From Thalassovita mediterranea (lineage in GTDB: Bacteria; Pseudomonadota; Alphaproteobacteria; Rhodobacterales; Rhodobacteraceae), in the NCBI RefSeq assembly GCF_001458435.1, contig NZ_CYSF01000006.1, positions 248,001-312,000 on the forward strand: a DNA stretch of 64,000 nucleotides, read 5' to 3'. Both the position numbers and the translations under genes were made by a program. Under the pieces are notes generated by a model. The model made no database searches. It was not told the origin of the DNA and saw only the letters and a list, made by a program, of their open reading frames with translations. Positions within the stretch are counted from its first letter, which is position 1. Every line of letters begins with the position of its first letter. This document shows, piece after piece, positions 43,705 through 53,480 of this stretch.

Positions 43705-44907
43705 ATGCAAACATATGACGTAGATATCCTAGTGTCCGGCGGTGGTGTCGCCGGCCTGACCGCTGCCGCGATGTTCGGTCAGGCGGGGTTTTCGGTGATC
43801 TGCGTGGATCCCACACCGCCTGTTACAGAACGCGATGTGCAGGGTTCGGACATGCGCACCACCGCGTTTTTGCAGCCCTCGCAAACCCTGCTGGAAGAAG
43901 CAGGCCTCTGGACGCGACTGGCAGATGAGGCTGCACCGCTGCAGATCATGCGCATCGTGGACGCAGGCGGCGCGGTAGCAGAACCGCGCATCGTCAAAGA
44001 TTTCAACGCCTCCGACATTTCCGACAAACCCTTTGGCTGGAACCTGCCCAACTGGCTGCTGCGTCGTGAGTTGACCGCGCATCTGGACGCGATGGAAAAC
44101 GTTACCTTCCGCCCCGGCACTGGCACGACGACGCTTTTTACCCGCACCTCGATGGCGAAGGTCGGCCTTAGCGATGGCAGCACTGTCACCTGCAAACTGG
44201 TTGTCGCCGCAGATGGGCGCAATTCCCCCATGCGCGAGGCGGCAGGGATCAAAGTGAAAACCACCCGCTACGGCCAAAAGGCGCTGGCCTTTGCCGTGAC
44301 CCACCCGATTCCGCATGAAAATGTGTCGACGGAAATTCACCGTTCCGGCGGCCCCTTCACGCTGGTGCCACTGCCTGATTACAACGGGCTGCCCTCCTCG
44401 GCGATAGTGTGGATGGAACAGGGGCCGGAGGTCGCGCGGCTGGCCGACCTGCCTGAGGCAGAGTTTGAGACCGCGATGAACGAACGGTCCTGCCAGTTGT
44501 TTGGCCCGTTGAAGCTGGCATCGCGCCGCACGGTCTGGCCGATCATCAATCAAGTAGCTGAACGTATGGACGGCGAACGCATCGCGCTGGTGGCCGAGGC
44601 TGCGCATGTGGTGCCGCCCATTGGCGCACAGGGTCTGAACATGTCGCTGGGCGATATGCGTGTGCTGCGCGATCTGGCTGTGGCACGGCCCGAAGGTTTG
44701 GGCGATGCCAAAATGCTGGCAGAGTTCAACCGCCAACGCCACCGCGAGGTGCAGGTGCGCGCCGCAGGCATTGATGTGCTGAACCGTGCGTCGATGATGG
44801 CGGCGCAGCCATTGCGGGATCTGCGGGCAACGGGGCTGAACGCGATTTATTCCATGGCGCCAGTGCGCAAGCTGATGATGCAGATGGGATTGGGTGCGCG
44901 GGGATAA
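43705..44907 (+). CDS. UbiH/UbiF/VisC-type FAD-dependent hydroxylase
   Basis: A 400-residue flavoprotein monooxygenase. The N-terminal dinucleotide fold is DILVSGGGVAGLTAAAMFG, the DG motif is AADGRNSPMRE and the second FAD motif is VAEAAHVVPPIGAQGLNMS. In most relatives that last motif starts GDAAH; here it is AEAAH. Likely one of the ubiquinone-ring hydroxylases. The ATG at 43705 follows CAGGAGG. Followed by two hairpins and convergent with the class V aminotransferase. Confidence 0.88.
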   Translation: MQTYDVDILVSGGGVAGLTAAAMFGQAGFSVICVDPTPPVTERDVQGSDMRTTAFLQPSQTLLEEAGLWTRLADEAAPLQIMRIVDAGGAVAEPRIVKDFNASDISDKPFGWNLPNWLLRRELTAHLDAMENVTFRPGTGTTTLFTRTSMAKVGLSDGSTVTCKLVVAADGRNSPMREAAGIKVKTTRYGQKALAFAVTHPIPHENVSTEIHRSGGPFTLVPLPDYNGLPSSAIVWMEQGPEVARLADLPEAEFETAMNERSCQLFGPLKLASRRTVWPIINQVAERMDGERIALVAEAAHVVPPIGAQGLNMSLGDMRVLRDLAVARPEGLGDAKMLAEFNRQRHREVQVRAAGIDVLNRASMMAAQPLRDLRATGLNAIYSMAPVRKLMMQMGLGARG

Positions 44908-44935
44908 GCCACCGCGATTGAGGGCGCTGCCCTCT

Positions 44936-44960
44936 GCGTTCAAAATGAGATTTTGAACGC
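44936..44960. other. perfect stem-loop after the UbiH-type gene
   Basis: GCGTTCAAAA (44936-44945) and TTTTGAACGC (44951-44960) form a 10-bp perfect stem with a 5-base loop. It is followed by ACCCGGAGTATTTTTG, a stretch I recall as recurring in intergenic regions of Rhodobacteraceae near gene ends; this should be checked. Confidence 0.55.
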
Positions 44961-44988
44961 ATTCACCCGGAGTATTTTTGAAACGATG

Positions 44989-45020
44989 AAAGGCCGCCGA
45001 GGTGAAATCGGCGGCCTTTT
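44989..45020. terminator. bidirectional rho-independent terminator
   Basis: AAAGGCCGCCGA (44989-45000) and TCGGCGGCCTTT (45008-45019) pair perfectly over 12 bp with a 7-base loop, with T runs on both strands. It lies between the converging UbiH-type and aminotransferase genes. Confidence 0.88.
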
Positions 45021-45024
45021 GGAT

Positions 45025-46152
45025 TTAAAGAACCTTGTCCAGCGTGGTTTGCAAACGCGCCAGCGTGGCGTCCACGTCATAGAGTTTATCGAGACCAAAG
45101 AGGCCAAGGCGGAAGGTCATAAAGCCCTCAGGCTCATCACAGGCCAGCGGTACACCAGCGGCGATTTGCATACCCTCGGCCGCAAACTTGCTACCGTTCT
45201 GAATGGCCGGATCGCTTGTGTAGCTGACCACCACGCCGGGGGCGCCGAAACCTTCGGCGGCGACAGAGGTGATGCCCTTGTCTGCAAGCATGGCACGCAC
45301 ACCGTTGCCCAGCGCCCATTGCGCATCGCGCAGCTTGTCAAAACCATAGTCCTTGGTCTCAACCATCGTGTCGCGGAAGGCCCGCAGCGCATCGGTGGGC
45401 ATGGTGGCGTGATAGGCGTGGCCACCGTTTTCATAGGCGACCATGATGTCGCGCCATTTTTTCAGATCAATGGCAAAGCTGTCAGAGGTGGTTGCGGCCA
45501 ACCGTTCCTCAGCCCGCGCGGACAACATCACCAGACCTGCGGAGGGGGAAGCCGACCAGCCCTTTTGCGGTGCGGAAATCAGCACATCAACGCCGGTTTC
45601 CTTCATATCCACCCACGCACAGCCAGAGGCGATGCAATCCAGCACCATCAGCGCGCCAACCTCATGGGCGGCTGCGGCCAGCGCCTTGATATAATCATCC
45701 GGCAGGATCAACCCGGCAGAGGTTTCCACATGCGGGGCAAAGACCACATCGGGCTTGGCCTCTTGGATCGCAGCAACCACCTCTTCGATCGGGGCGGGTG
45801 CGAAAGGCTCGGCAATGCCGTTGCCGGTCTGGCGGGCCTTGAACACGGTGGTTTCAGCGGCGAAGTCGCCTGCATCGAAAATCTGGCTCCAGCGGTAGGA
45901 AAACCAGCCGTTACGCACGATCAACGCATGAGCATCGTGGCCGAACTGACGGGCCACCGCCTCCATCGCGTAGGATCCACCACCGGGCACCAAGGCGACG
46001 GCATCGGCATTGTAGACCTCTTTCAGCATCGAAGAAATATCGGTCATCACGCCCTGAAAGGCTGCCGACATGTGGTTAAGAGAGCGGTCAGTGAAGACGA
46101 CCGAAAATTCCAACAGACCGTCAGGGTCAACGGTATCCAGCAGCGCAGCCAT
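45025..46152 (-). CDS. class V aminotransferase (PLP-dependent)
   Basis: A 375-residue PLP enzyme. The family features are LVPGGGSYAMEAVARQF, FAPHVETSAGLIL, VLDCIASGCAWVDM with the PLP-binding Asp, and the Schiff-base Lys in SAPQKGWSASP. Length and pattern fit the serine/alanine/aspartate-glyoxylate aminotransferase group; the substrate cannot be read from the sequence. The ATG at 46152 follows AAAGGA. It lies downstream of two Lrp/AsnC regulators on the same strand, which suggests amino-acid-responsive control. Confidence 0.85.
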   Translation of the reverse strand: MAALLDTVDPDGLLEFSVVFTDRSLNHMSAAFQGVMTDISSMLKEVYNADAVALVPGGGSYAMEAVARQFGHDAHALIVRNGWFSYRWSQIFDAGDFAAETTVFKARQTGNGIAEPFAPAPIEEVVAAIQEAKPDVVFAPHVETSAGLILPDDYIKALAAAAHEVGALMVLDCIASGCAWVDMKETGVDVLISAPQKGWSASPSAGLVMLSARAEERLAATTSDSFAIDLKKWRDIMVAYENGGHAYHATMPTDALRAFRDTMVETKDYGFDKLRDAQWALGNGVRAMLADKGITSVAAEGFGAPGVVVSYTSDPAIQNGSKFAAEGMQIAAGVPLACDEPEGFMTFRLGLFGLDKLYDVDATLARLQTTLDKVL

Positions 46153-46260
46153 GGCACATCCTTTGTTTTCTGGGCGTATAGTGTGTTTTCCGTGCGACCT
46201 GTTTATGCGCCCCTGCGACAGGGTCCAAGGGCCAAGTTGCGCTCGGGTCGCCCAGATCGC

Positions 46261-46734
46261 TCACGATCCGGTGGGTAGGCCCAGTGGTCCGGGACGGCGT
46301 TCTTCGCTGAGCAGCACGTTTGCCTCTACATTACCGGCCCCCGGCAGGGTCATGATCCGGCGCCGCAGCACCCGTTCAAAGTCGGAAATGTCGCGCGCCG
46401 TGACACGCAGGCGATAGTCATACATGCCAAGGACGTGTTCGACCGTCTGCACCTCTGGGATCGCGGCGACGGCGCGCTCAAAATCCTCTAGGCTCACACG
46501 CCCCTTGGTCGCCAATTTGATCCCGAGGAAGACGGTCACGCCAAACCCCAGCTTTTCCTTATCCAGATCCAGCTTGCGGCCCGCGATGATGCCTGCATCC
46601 TGCAAACGTTTGATCCGCCGCCATGTGGCAGGCTGGCTGAGGCTGAACCGACGCCCAAGGGCCGACGCGCTTTGCGTCGCATCGCGTGACAGGGCCAAGA
46701 GGATCTGGCGGTCGATGTCATCCAGGTCGATCAT
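46261..46734 (-). CDS. Lrp/AsnC family transcriptional regulator
   Basis: A 157-residue regulator with an N-terminal helix-turn-helix (LDDIDRQILLALSRDATQSASAL; FSLSQPATWRRIKRLQDAGII) and a C-terminal RAM/AsnC ligand domain (GVTVFLGIKLATKGRVSLEDF; VEHVLGMYDYRLRVTA). Its ATG overlaps the stop of the upstream Lrp/AsnC gene (ATGA), so the two are coupled and may form heteromers. Probably senses an amino acid and controls the aminotransferase and perhaps ilvC. Confidence 0.9.
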   Translation of the reverse strand: MIDLDDIDRQILLALSRDATQSASALGRRFSLSQPATWRRIKRLQDAGIIAGRKLDLDKEKLGFGVTVFLGIKLATKGRVSLEDFERAVAAIPEVQTVEHVLGMYDYRLRVTARDISDFERVLRRRIMTLPGAGNVEANVLLSEERRPGPLGLPTGS

Positions 46735-47186
46735 ATCGGCAGGCTTTCGTCTGATTTGATCCGCGCCACCTGCATCAAGGCCTCAATGTCATTGATATGA
46801 GGCAGCGTTAGGATCTGTTCGCGGTAGATATCCTGATAATGGGCCATATCGCGAGCGATCACCGACAGGCGCACGTCCACCTGCCCAAGAAAGGTTTGAA
46901 TTTCCACCACCTCTGGGATCAAACGCGCCGCTTCGATAAATTCGTCAAAGGCGCGGGTCTGGGTTTTGTCCAGCGTGGTGCGCAGCGACACCTCAACCGC
47001 ATATCCCAGCGCCTGCCAGTTGATCACCGCGCGGGTGCCAAGGATCACGCCGGTTTCGCGCAACTTATCCAGTCGCCGCGACAGACGCGATGCGGTCATG
47101 CCGATACGATCGGCCAGATCGGGGATGGATGTGTCAGGATCGCCCTGCATGTAGCGCAATATGCGCCGGTCCAGATCATCAAGCAT
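46731..47186 (-). CDS. Lrp/AsnC family transcriptional regulator
   Basis: A 151-residue Lrp/AsnC protein, paralogous to the next gene, with the helix-turn-helix DDLDRRILRYMQGDPDTSIPDL and IGMTASRLSRRLDKLRETGVI, and a RAM domain (VEVSLRTTLDKTQTRAFDEF; VEIQTFLGQVDVRLSVIA). It is the first gene of the leftward pair and is divergent from ilvC with a 145-bp gap, which makes branched-chain amino-acid control of ilvC likely (inference). Confidence 0.9.
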   Translation of the reverse strand: MLDDLDRRILRYMQGDPDTSIPDLADRIGMTASRLSRRLDKLRETGVILGTRAVINWQALGYAVEVSLRTTLDKTQTRAFDEFIEAARLIPEVVEIQTFLGQVDVRLSVIARDMAHYQDIYREQILTLPHINDIEALMQVARIKSDESLPI

Positions 47187-47319
47187 GATTTAGTCGCTAT
47201 TTGCTAAATTTACGAATAACTATCACATCAAGGCAGGCAATTCCATGCGTTTCTCTCTCGCACTCGTCGGTCCAATCCCTATGCTGGCCCCAGACGAAAG
47301 TTAACACACATCACAGTGA

Positions 47320-48354
<1,035 letters not shown>

Positions 48355-48392
48355 GGGCTTGGCGGGCACGGCCCGCTGACCTAAATCCTTGG

Positions 48393-48424
48393 GGGCGCGC
48401 CACATTTAGGGTGCGCCCTTTTCA
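48393..48424 (+). terminator. rho-independent terminator of ilvC
   Basis: GGGCGCGCC (48393-48401) pairs with GGTGCGCCC (48410-48418) with one wobble around an 8-base loop, followed by TTTTCATTT. It lies 38 bp after the ilvC stop. Confidence 0.85.
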
Positions 48425-48445
48425 TTTGAGAACAAAGACTTCGCC

Positions 48446-49363
48446 ATGACAGAAACGCCCACCACTCCCGGCCTCACCAACTGGATCAAGCTGATCACCC
48501 TTGGCATTATCTGGGGTGCGTCATTTATGGCGGTCACGGTCGCGCTGGACGGGCTTGGCCCGATGACCATCGCCGCGACCCGAATCGTGATCGGTGCGTT
48601 GAGTCTGATGGCGCTGATCACCGCCATGGGCATTTCACTGCCCTCCTTTGCGACCAGACAGGGCCGCATCATCTGGGCCTGTGCGCTGGCGATGGGGCTG
48701 TTTTCAAACGCCCTGCCCTTTACCCTGCTCAGCTGGGGGCAAACCTATGTGGCCAGCGGATTTGCGGGCGTCTGCATGGCGATTGTGCCGCTGTTTGTTC
48801 TGCCGCTGGCGCATCTTTTGGTTCCCGGCGAACGGATGACCCTGCGCCGCAGCTTGGGATTTTCGGTGGGCTTCGTGGGCGTTGTGGTGCTGATCGGGCT
48901 GGACGCTTTCACCAGTGCCGGCAGTGATTATGAATCGCTGGCGCGGCTGGCCTGTCTGGCAGCGTCGCTGTGTTATGCGATCGGCGCGATTGTCACCCGC
49001 CTGTGCCCGCAGGTGAATATGCTGTCGCTTTCCGCTGCCGCGCTGTCCTGTGGCGCCGCTATGATCCTGCCCGTTGCCCTGTGGCAGGAGGGCGCGCCTG
49101 TGATGCCAGACACCAACCCCTTCCTCGCGATCCTATACCTTGGCCTGTTCCCCACGGCGGTTGCGCAGATCCTGCTGGTTCAGGTCGCCCGCTCTGCTGG
49201 TCCCGCGTTCCTGTCCACGGTGAACTATCAGGTGCCAGTCTGGTCGGTAATCTTTGGCGCAGCCCTGCTGTCCGAGGCCGTGCCGCCCCAGCTGTTCGCC
49301 GCCCTTGCACTGATCCTTGGTGGGCTACTGCTGTCACGCCAACCGAGCCGTCGCCACGCCTAA
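48446..49363 (+). CDS. EamA/DMT family transporter
   Basis: A 305-residue membrane protein with ten predicted helices in two EamA halves. It carries GIIWGASFMAVTVAL near the N-terminus and PFTLLSWGQTYVASGFAGV in helix 4. It is clearly paralogous to the DMT gene at 50587 (shared LSWG-Y--SGFAGV and GERM-LRR segments). Substrate unknown, probably an amino acid or metabolite exporter. Confidence 0.88.
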   Translation: MTETPTTPGLTNWIKLITLGIIWGASFMAVTVALDGLGPMTIAATRIVIGALSLMALITAMGISLPSFATRQGRIIWACALAMGLFSNALPFTLLSWGQTYVASGFAGVCMAIVPLFVLPLAHLLVPGERMTLRRSLGFSVGFVGVVVLIGLDAFTSAGSDYESLARLACLAASLCYAIGAIVTRLCPQVNMLSLSAAALSCGAAMILPVALWQEGAPVMPDTNPFLAILYLGLFPTAVAQILLVQVARSAGPAFLSTVNYQVPVWSVIFGAALLSEAVPPQLFAALALILGGLLLSRQPSRRHA

Positions 49364-49387
49364 ACTAACTATTGAAGCGAGAAACGA

Positions 49388-49840
49388 ATGAAAGAGCGAG
49401 ACACTGCTAAAGATTGGGCCAAAGCGATAGTAATCTGGGCCTTCCTTGGCATTTGGATATTCGCTTTCACCACGAGTCTCTATGCAGGGGGCTGCTACAA
49501 GGCCAAAAACACACCGGAAGAACGTCTCAGAATCTGCACCAATGCAAAACGCCTCAACGGATTTCTATACACAAAGCATCAAGAAGCGGGCCATAGCTTT
49601 GCAGTTGGGATGGCACTTGCCGATCTCGACAGAATGGAAGAGGCGACTGAAAGCTTCAAATTCTCCCTCTCGCACACCAATGCCGCTTATCGCATCCAAG
49701 GTCAGGCCTCTTTGCTACGCTACTTGAAAGACAATGCAAGAGGCATCAACGTGACTGACAACACCCGCACAGCGTTCTTTGCGGCTTTTGTTTCACTGCG
49801 TGGACAAACCGCCCTCGATGCTGTTCTCAGCAAACCCTAG
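49388..49840 (+). CDS. hypothetical membrane-anchored protein
   Basis: A 150-residue protein with an N-terminal signal-anchor (about residues 12-33, hydrophobic IVIWAFLGIWIFAFTTSL) and a soluble domain with TPR-like helical character (FAVGMALADLDRMEEATESFKFSLSHTN). Not recognised. Codon use is noticeably less G+C-rich than in the neighbours, suggesting recent acquisition or relaxed selection. Sits 24 bp after the DMT gene. Confidence 0.65.
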   Translation: MKERDTAKDWAKAIVIWAFLGIWIFAFTTSLYAGGCYKAKNTPEERLRICTNAKRLNGFLYTKHQEAGHSFAVGMALADLDRMEEATESFKFSLSHTNAAYRIQGQASLLRYLKDNARGINVTDNTRTAFFAAFVSLRGQTALDAVLSKP

Positions 49841-49917
49841 CGCGTCGCACAGAACCGGTTCACCCCTGCACAGGCCGCCCTGTTGTACCGCGCATCGCGC
49901 ATCCCCACCTGACAGTC

Positions 49918-50484
49918 ATGACCCAATATGACATCACCGTCAGACAGGGTCTGCCCGAGGAAATGCAGACCCTGCTTCGGGAGTATCCGCGCGATGCTTG
50001 GCCGGATCACCCGAACTTCGCCGCCTCTATCGAACGTTGGATGGGGGCACACACCATGTTCCGACAGATCGCCGCAATTGTGGCCACCGACACCGAAGAG
50101 ATGCTGGATAAGCAGCTGGACCCTGACTGGTACGCCATGCGGCTGGGCCATTTCGGCAACGCACTGGTGCGCAATCTGCATGGCCACCACACTTGGGAGG
50201 ACCGAAAATTCTTCCCCGAGTTGATGGAGGCGGATGAGCGTTTTACCAATGGGCTAGAGATGCTGGAGGCAGATCATGACGCAATGGACGGTCTACTGGA
50301 TGGGTTGGTGCAATCGTCGAACCGGTTCATCAAGCTGATGGACCTGTCACGGCAGGATGCGCCATCGGAACTGCCCGAGGTTCTCAATCAGGCGACGGGC
50401 ATTCAGGCCTTCCTTGATCGTCACCTGACGGATGAGGAGGATCTGACTGTTCCGATCCTGCTGCACCACAAACTGCGTGGTTAA
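49918..50484 (+). CDS. hemerythrin HHE domain protein
   Basis: A 188-residue four-helix protein with the hemerythrin-like His/Glu pattern: GAHTMFRQ, LHGHHTWEDRKFFPEL, LEADHDAMDGL and LDRHLTDEEDLTVPILLHH. These would form a di-iron site. Possible roles are oxygen or NO binding, or iron handling; it is not a classical YtfE. It lies between two paralogous DMT transporters. Confidence 0.8.
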   Translation: MTQYDITVRQGLPEEMQTLLREYPRDAWPDHPNFAASIERWMGAHTMFRQIAAIVATDTEEMLDKQLDPDWYAMRLGHFGNALVRNLHGHHTWEDRKFFPELMEADERFTNGLEMLEADHDAMDGLLDGLVQSSNRFIKLMDLSRQDAPSELPEVLNQATGIQAFLDRHLTDEEDLTVPILLHHKLRG

Positions 50485-50586
50485 CGCACTGCGCTGGCGG
50501 GGCCCGATGCGGCCCTGCCCTCCTAGCCCCTTGACCTTCAACGCTGAAACCTATCAGGTCGCGGCGAAGACAACGAAGGGCAACAG

Positions 50587-51495
50587 ATGCAACCGGTGAT
50601 CACCCGCGCCTCTTGGGCGATGATTTTGGGCCTTGGGCTGGTCTGGGGCGCAACCTTTATGGTGATGGAACTGGCCCTTCGCGGCATCACCCCGATTTGG
50701 CTGACCTTCGCCCGCCTCAGCTTTGCCGCGCTCTTGCTGACCCTTGTTTGGCAGATACGCGGCGGGCAGCTGTGGCTGAGTGAGGATCGCCCGTGGCACA
50801 TTCTGTTGATCGCAGGCACCCTCAGCGCAGCGCTGCCCTTCATGCTGCTAAGCTGGGGGCTGCAATACGTCACCTCCGGCTTTGCCGGTGTGTCGATGGC
50901 GGCGATCCCATTGATTGTACTACCGCTGGCGCATTTCTTCTTGGTTGGGGAGCGGATGAGCCTTCGTCGCCTCATCGGGTTCATCACCGGATTTATCGGC
51001 GTCTTTATTCTGATTGGTGGACCGTCCGTGTTTCAGGCCAGCGGCACAGATGGCGAACTATGGGGCCGCATCGCCTGTGTCAGCGCCGCGATGTGCTATG
51101 GCGTCAATTCGATCATTACGCGCCGCCTGCCCGCGATTGATCCTGTGGGCCTATCCGCCTGCCTAATGCTGATCGGCAGCGTGATCATCCTGCCCGTTGC
51201 CCTGTGGGTTGAGGGCATTCCGCGCAACGTCAGTGCAGAAACCTTCGGCTATCTGGCCCTACTGGGGCTGGTGCCCACGGCGGCGGCGAACCTGCTGCGG
51301 GTGTTGGTGATCCGGTCGGCCGGATCCACCTTTATGTCGCTGACCAATTACATGGTGCCCGTCTGGTCAATCTTCCTCGGTGCTTGGGTGCTGGGGGAAG
51401 AGTTGCCAGACGGCATGCTCACCGCGCTGGCGCTGATCCTTGGCGGTGTGATGGTGTCGCAGCTGGGGGCGCTCAGACGGTTGTTTAACCGCTGA
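50587..51495 (+). CDS. EamA/DMT family transporter (paralogue)
   Basis: A 302-residue membrane protein of ten helices, starting GLVWGATFMVMELALRG, with PFMLLSWGLQYVTSGFAGVSM in helix 4. It shares long conserved segments with the DMT gene at 48446 and looks like a product of an old tandem duplication with two genes between. Its 3' end overlaps that of folP by 11 bp. Confidence 0.88.
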   Translation: MQPVITRASWAMILGLGLVWGATFMVMELALRGITPIWLTFARLSFAALLLTLVWQIRGGQLWLSEDRPWHILLIAGTLSAALPFMLLSWGLQYVTSGFAGVSMAAIPLIVLPLAHFFLVGERMSLRRLIGFITGFIGVFILIGGPSVFQASGTDGELWGRIACVSAAMCYGVNSIITRRLPAIDPVGLSACLMLIGSVIILPVALWVEGIPRNVSAETFGYLALLGLVPTAAANLLRVLVIRSAGSTFMSLTNYMVPVWSIFLGAWVLGEELPDGMLTALALILGGVMVSQLGALRRLFNR

Positions 51496-52486
51496 CCGCC
51501 TGCCACATGTTCAATGCGGACCGCGTTTCAAACACGTCATGCACCCGCAGCACCTGCACCCCCTGCGCCACAGCGGCTAGGGCCACGGCAACAGATCCCG
51601 CCACACGGTCGCGCGGCTCTGGCGCATTGCCGAGCGTGCCGATGAATTTCTTGCGCGACACGCCCAGCAGGATCGGACAGCCGAGGCTGTGAAACAGCGA
51701 AATCCGTTTCAGCAGGGCAAGGTTGTGCTGCACTGTTTTACCAAACCCGATACCGGGATCGACCATGATCTGATCGCGCGCCACTCCAGCAGCGACCAGC
51801 GCCTCAACCTGCCCCTCGAGGAAGTCGTAGATGTCCAACAGGACCGCGTCGTAATTCGGATCGTCCTGCATGGTGGTCGGGTCGCCCAGACTGTGCATCA
51901 CGCAGACCGGCAGTGTCTGATTGCCCACATAGGTCAGCAGATCGTCATCAAAGGTGAAGCCAGACACGTCGTTCACCAGATCGGCACCCGCGGCAATCGC
52001 CGCTGCGGCCACCACTTGTTTGCGGGTGTCGATGGAGATCGGCACGTTCATCTCTTCACGGATCGCCTTGATCACTGGGGCTGTGCGTTCGATTTCCGCC
52101 TGACGCTCCACCTCTTCCGCGCCGGGACGAGTGGATTCGCCGCCCACGTCGATCATATCGGCCCCCTGATCGCGCATCGCATGGGCATGACGCAGCGCCT
52201 GCGCAATCCCCTGATGTTCACCGCCATCGCTGAAACTGTCAGGCGTCACGTTGAGGATGCCCATGATCTGCGGCTGGCTAAGATCAAGACGGGCGATATC
52301 TGCACGCGGCGCGGTCAGCCGGTCGCGCATTTCCCCCGGCAGATCGAGGGCCGAAATGCGTTGCGGCGCGTCATGGCGGCTGAGGACTTCGACCTCAGCA
52401 AACCATGCCCAACCACCGGCCAGTGTCAGCGCATGGTCGGGTCGGGAGGGATCGGTTTGTACGATGGGACGATAGTAGGCTTGCAT
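51485..52486 (-). CDS. folP: dihydropteroate synthase
   Basis: A 333-residue TIM-barrel enzyme of folate synthesis. Motifs are IMGILNVTPDSFSDGG, DVGGESTRPGA, SIDTRKQVVAAAAIAAGADLVNDVSG (landmark), DPGIGFGKTVQHN and LLGVSRKKFIG. It condenses hydroxymethyl-dihydropterin diphosphate with p-aminobenzoate. An N-terminal ~70-residue extension precedes the barrel. The ATG at 52486 follows a purine-rich site (GGGGGATAAG); the frame is open upstream to 52591. It is 11 bp after the FolB-domain gene, in one operon. Confidence 0.93.
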   Translation of the reverse strand: MQAYYRPIVQTDPSRPDHALTLAGGWAWFAEVEVLSRHDAPQRISALDLPGEMRDRLTAPRADIARLDLSQPQIMGILNVTPDSFSDGGEHQGIAQALRHAHAMRDQGADMIDVGGESTRPGAEEVERQAEIERTAPVIKAIREEMNVPISIDTRKQVVAAAAIAAGADLVNDVSGFTFDDDLLTYVGNQTLPVCVMHSLGDPTTMQDDPNYDAVLLDIYDFLEGQVEALVAAGVARDQIMVDPGIGFGKTVQHNLALLKRISLFHSLGCPILLGVSRKKFIGTLGNAPEPRDRVAGSVAVALAAVAQGVQVLRVHDVFETRSALNMWQAVSG

Positions 52487-52497
52487 CTTATCCCCCC

Positions 52498-53394
52498 TCA
52501 GATCGCGATGGTCTTGCAGGGCAGGTCCAGCGCCGGCGCGTCCGCGCCAATCACCACCAGATCCAGTGCGTCCATCTCTGCGGCAAACCACGCCACCAGC
52601 GCCGCACCATCAACGGTTTCCGGCGGGGTGGTGGCATCCAGCACCATTTTGGCAGGGGCCCAAATGCTGACATGTCCCTGTTTCATCGCCCAGTCGAGTT
52701 CCGTGCGCGTGTTCGCCACGTTCAGGCGTTCGTCCCGCGCCATCAGGGTCCATGCGGCCTGATCAACCTGCAACAGATCAATATTCAGCTGCGCACGTGC
52801 ATTCGCCACCGTATGATCACCAGCAATAGGGGGCTCCAGGCATAGGATCAGCGGAGCCTCCCCCGTCAGATCATCCAACCACTGCGGCAGAGCATTCGAA
52901 GATTGCGCTGCACGGCTGAGGTAGGCCAGACGAGGGCGCACATTCTGGTCTTCCGCGCGCCCTGCCACATCGGCACGGCTGCGCACGATTTCAACACCCA
53001 GTTTGAAAGGTCCCCGATCCAGCTTCTCAATCCGCAGAAACACCCGCATCGCCTGCGGTTCCGCCAAAATGCGGGCGGCAATGTTGTCGGCCAGCGTTTC
53101 CAAGAGGTTTAGACGTTCGGAGGCCAATTCAATGGCAATCGCCTCTGTCACCTTGTCGTAGGACAGGATGCGATCCACGTCATCCTCTAGCGGGGCATCA
53201 ACCGGCGCCACCTCAACCGCGACGTCGAAGGACAGACGTTGGGTCAGGTCTCGTTCCACCTGAAAAGCGCCGATTTCCACCTCAACCACATGATCACGCA
53301 CAGAAATCCGATCCAATGGCGCGGTGGCCATTGCAGCAGCACGCTCTTCGGGATGGGCGAAAGCCTGAGTGATTTCAGAAGCGGTGTCAGACAT
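52498..53394 (-). CDS. folB: dihydroneopterin aldolase with amino-acid-kinase-like extension
   Basis: A 298-residue protein, more than twice the usual FolB length. Residues about 25-140 are the FolB domain (ISVRDHVVEVEIGAFQVERD; LSYDKVTEAIAIEL; LNLLETLADNIAARI). Residues about 150-298 have a different fold; SIWAPAKMVLDATTPPETVD followed by GAALVAWFAAEMDALDLVVIG resembles part of the amino-acid-kinase family, but no ATP-binding Lys/Gly signature is obvious. Upstream of folP, so the folate role is firm for the first half. Confidence 0.82.
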   Translation of the reverse strand: MSDTASEITQAFAHPEERAAAMATAPLDRISVRDHVVEVEIGAFQVERDLTQRLSFDVAVEVAPVDAPLEDDVDRILSYDKVTEAIAIELASERLNLLETLADNIAARILAEPQAMRVFLRIEKLDRGPFKLGVEIVRSRADVAGRAEDQNVRPRLAYLSRAAQSSNALPQWLDDLTGEAPLILCLEPPIAGDHTVANARAQLNIDLLQVDQAAWTLMARDERLNVANTRTELDWAMKQGHVSIWAPAKMVLDATTPPETVDGAALVAWFAAEMDALDLVVIGADAPALDLPCKTIAI

Positions 53395-53417
53395 GGTCAG
53401 CCTCTCAGCATGTGCAA

Positions 53418-53441
53418 ATAAAAAGGGGGCAATGCCCCCTT
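53418..53441 (-). terminator. rho-independent terminator of the SleB-type hydrolase gene
   Basis: On the minus strand AAGGGGGC and GCCCCCTT form an 8-bp stem with a 3-base loop, followed by TTTTTATTT. It is 39 bp past the stop of the wall-hydrolase gene and just before the folB start. Confidence 0.85.
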
Positions 53442-53480
53442 CCCTTCAGCTAGCCCAATTGTCGTGGTCCGACAAGAGCC

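Noticed and set aside
44953-46278. 441-codon open frame antisense to the class V aminotransferase
   Set aside because: Starts in a terminator hairpin and has no domain; the PLP enzyme on the other strand is clear.
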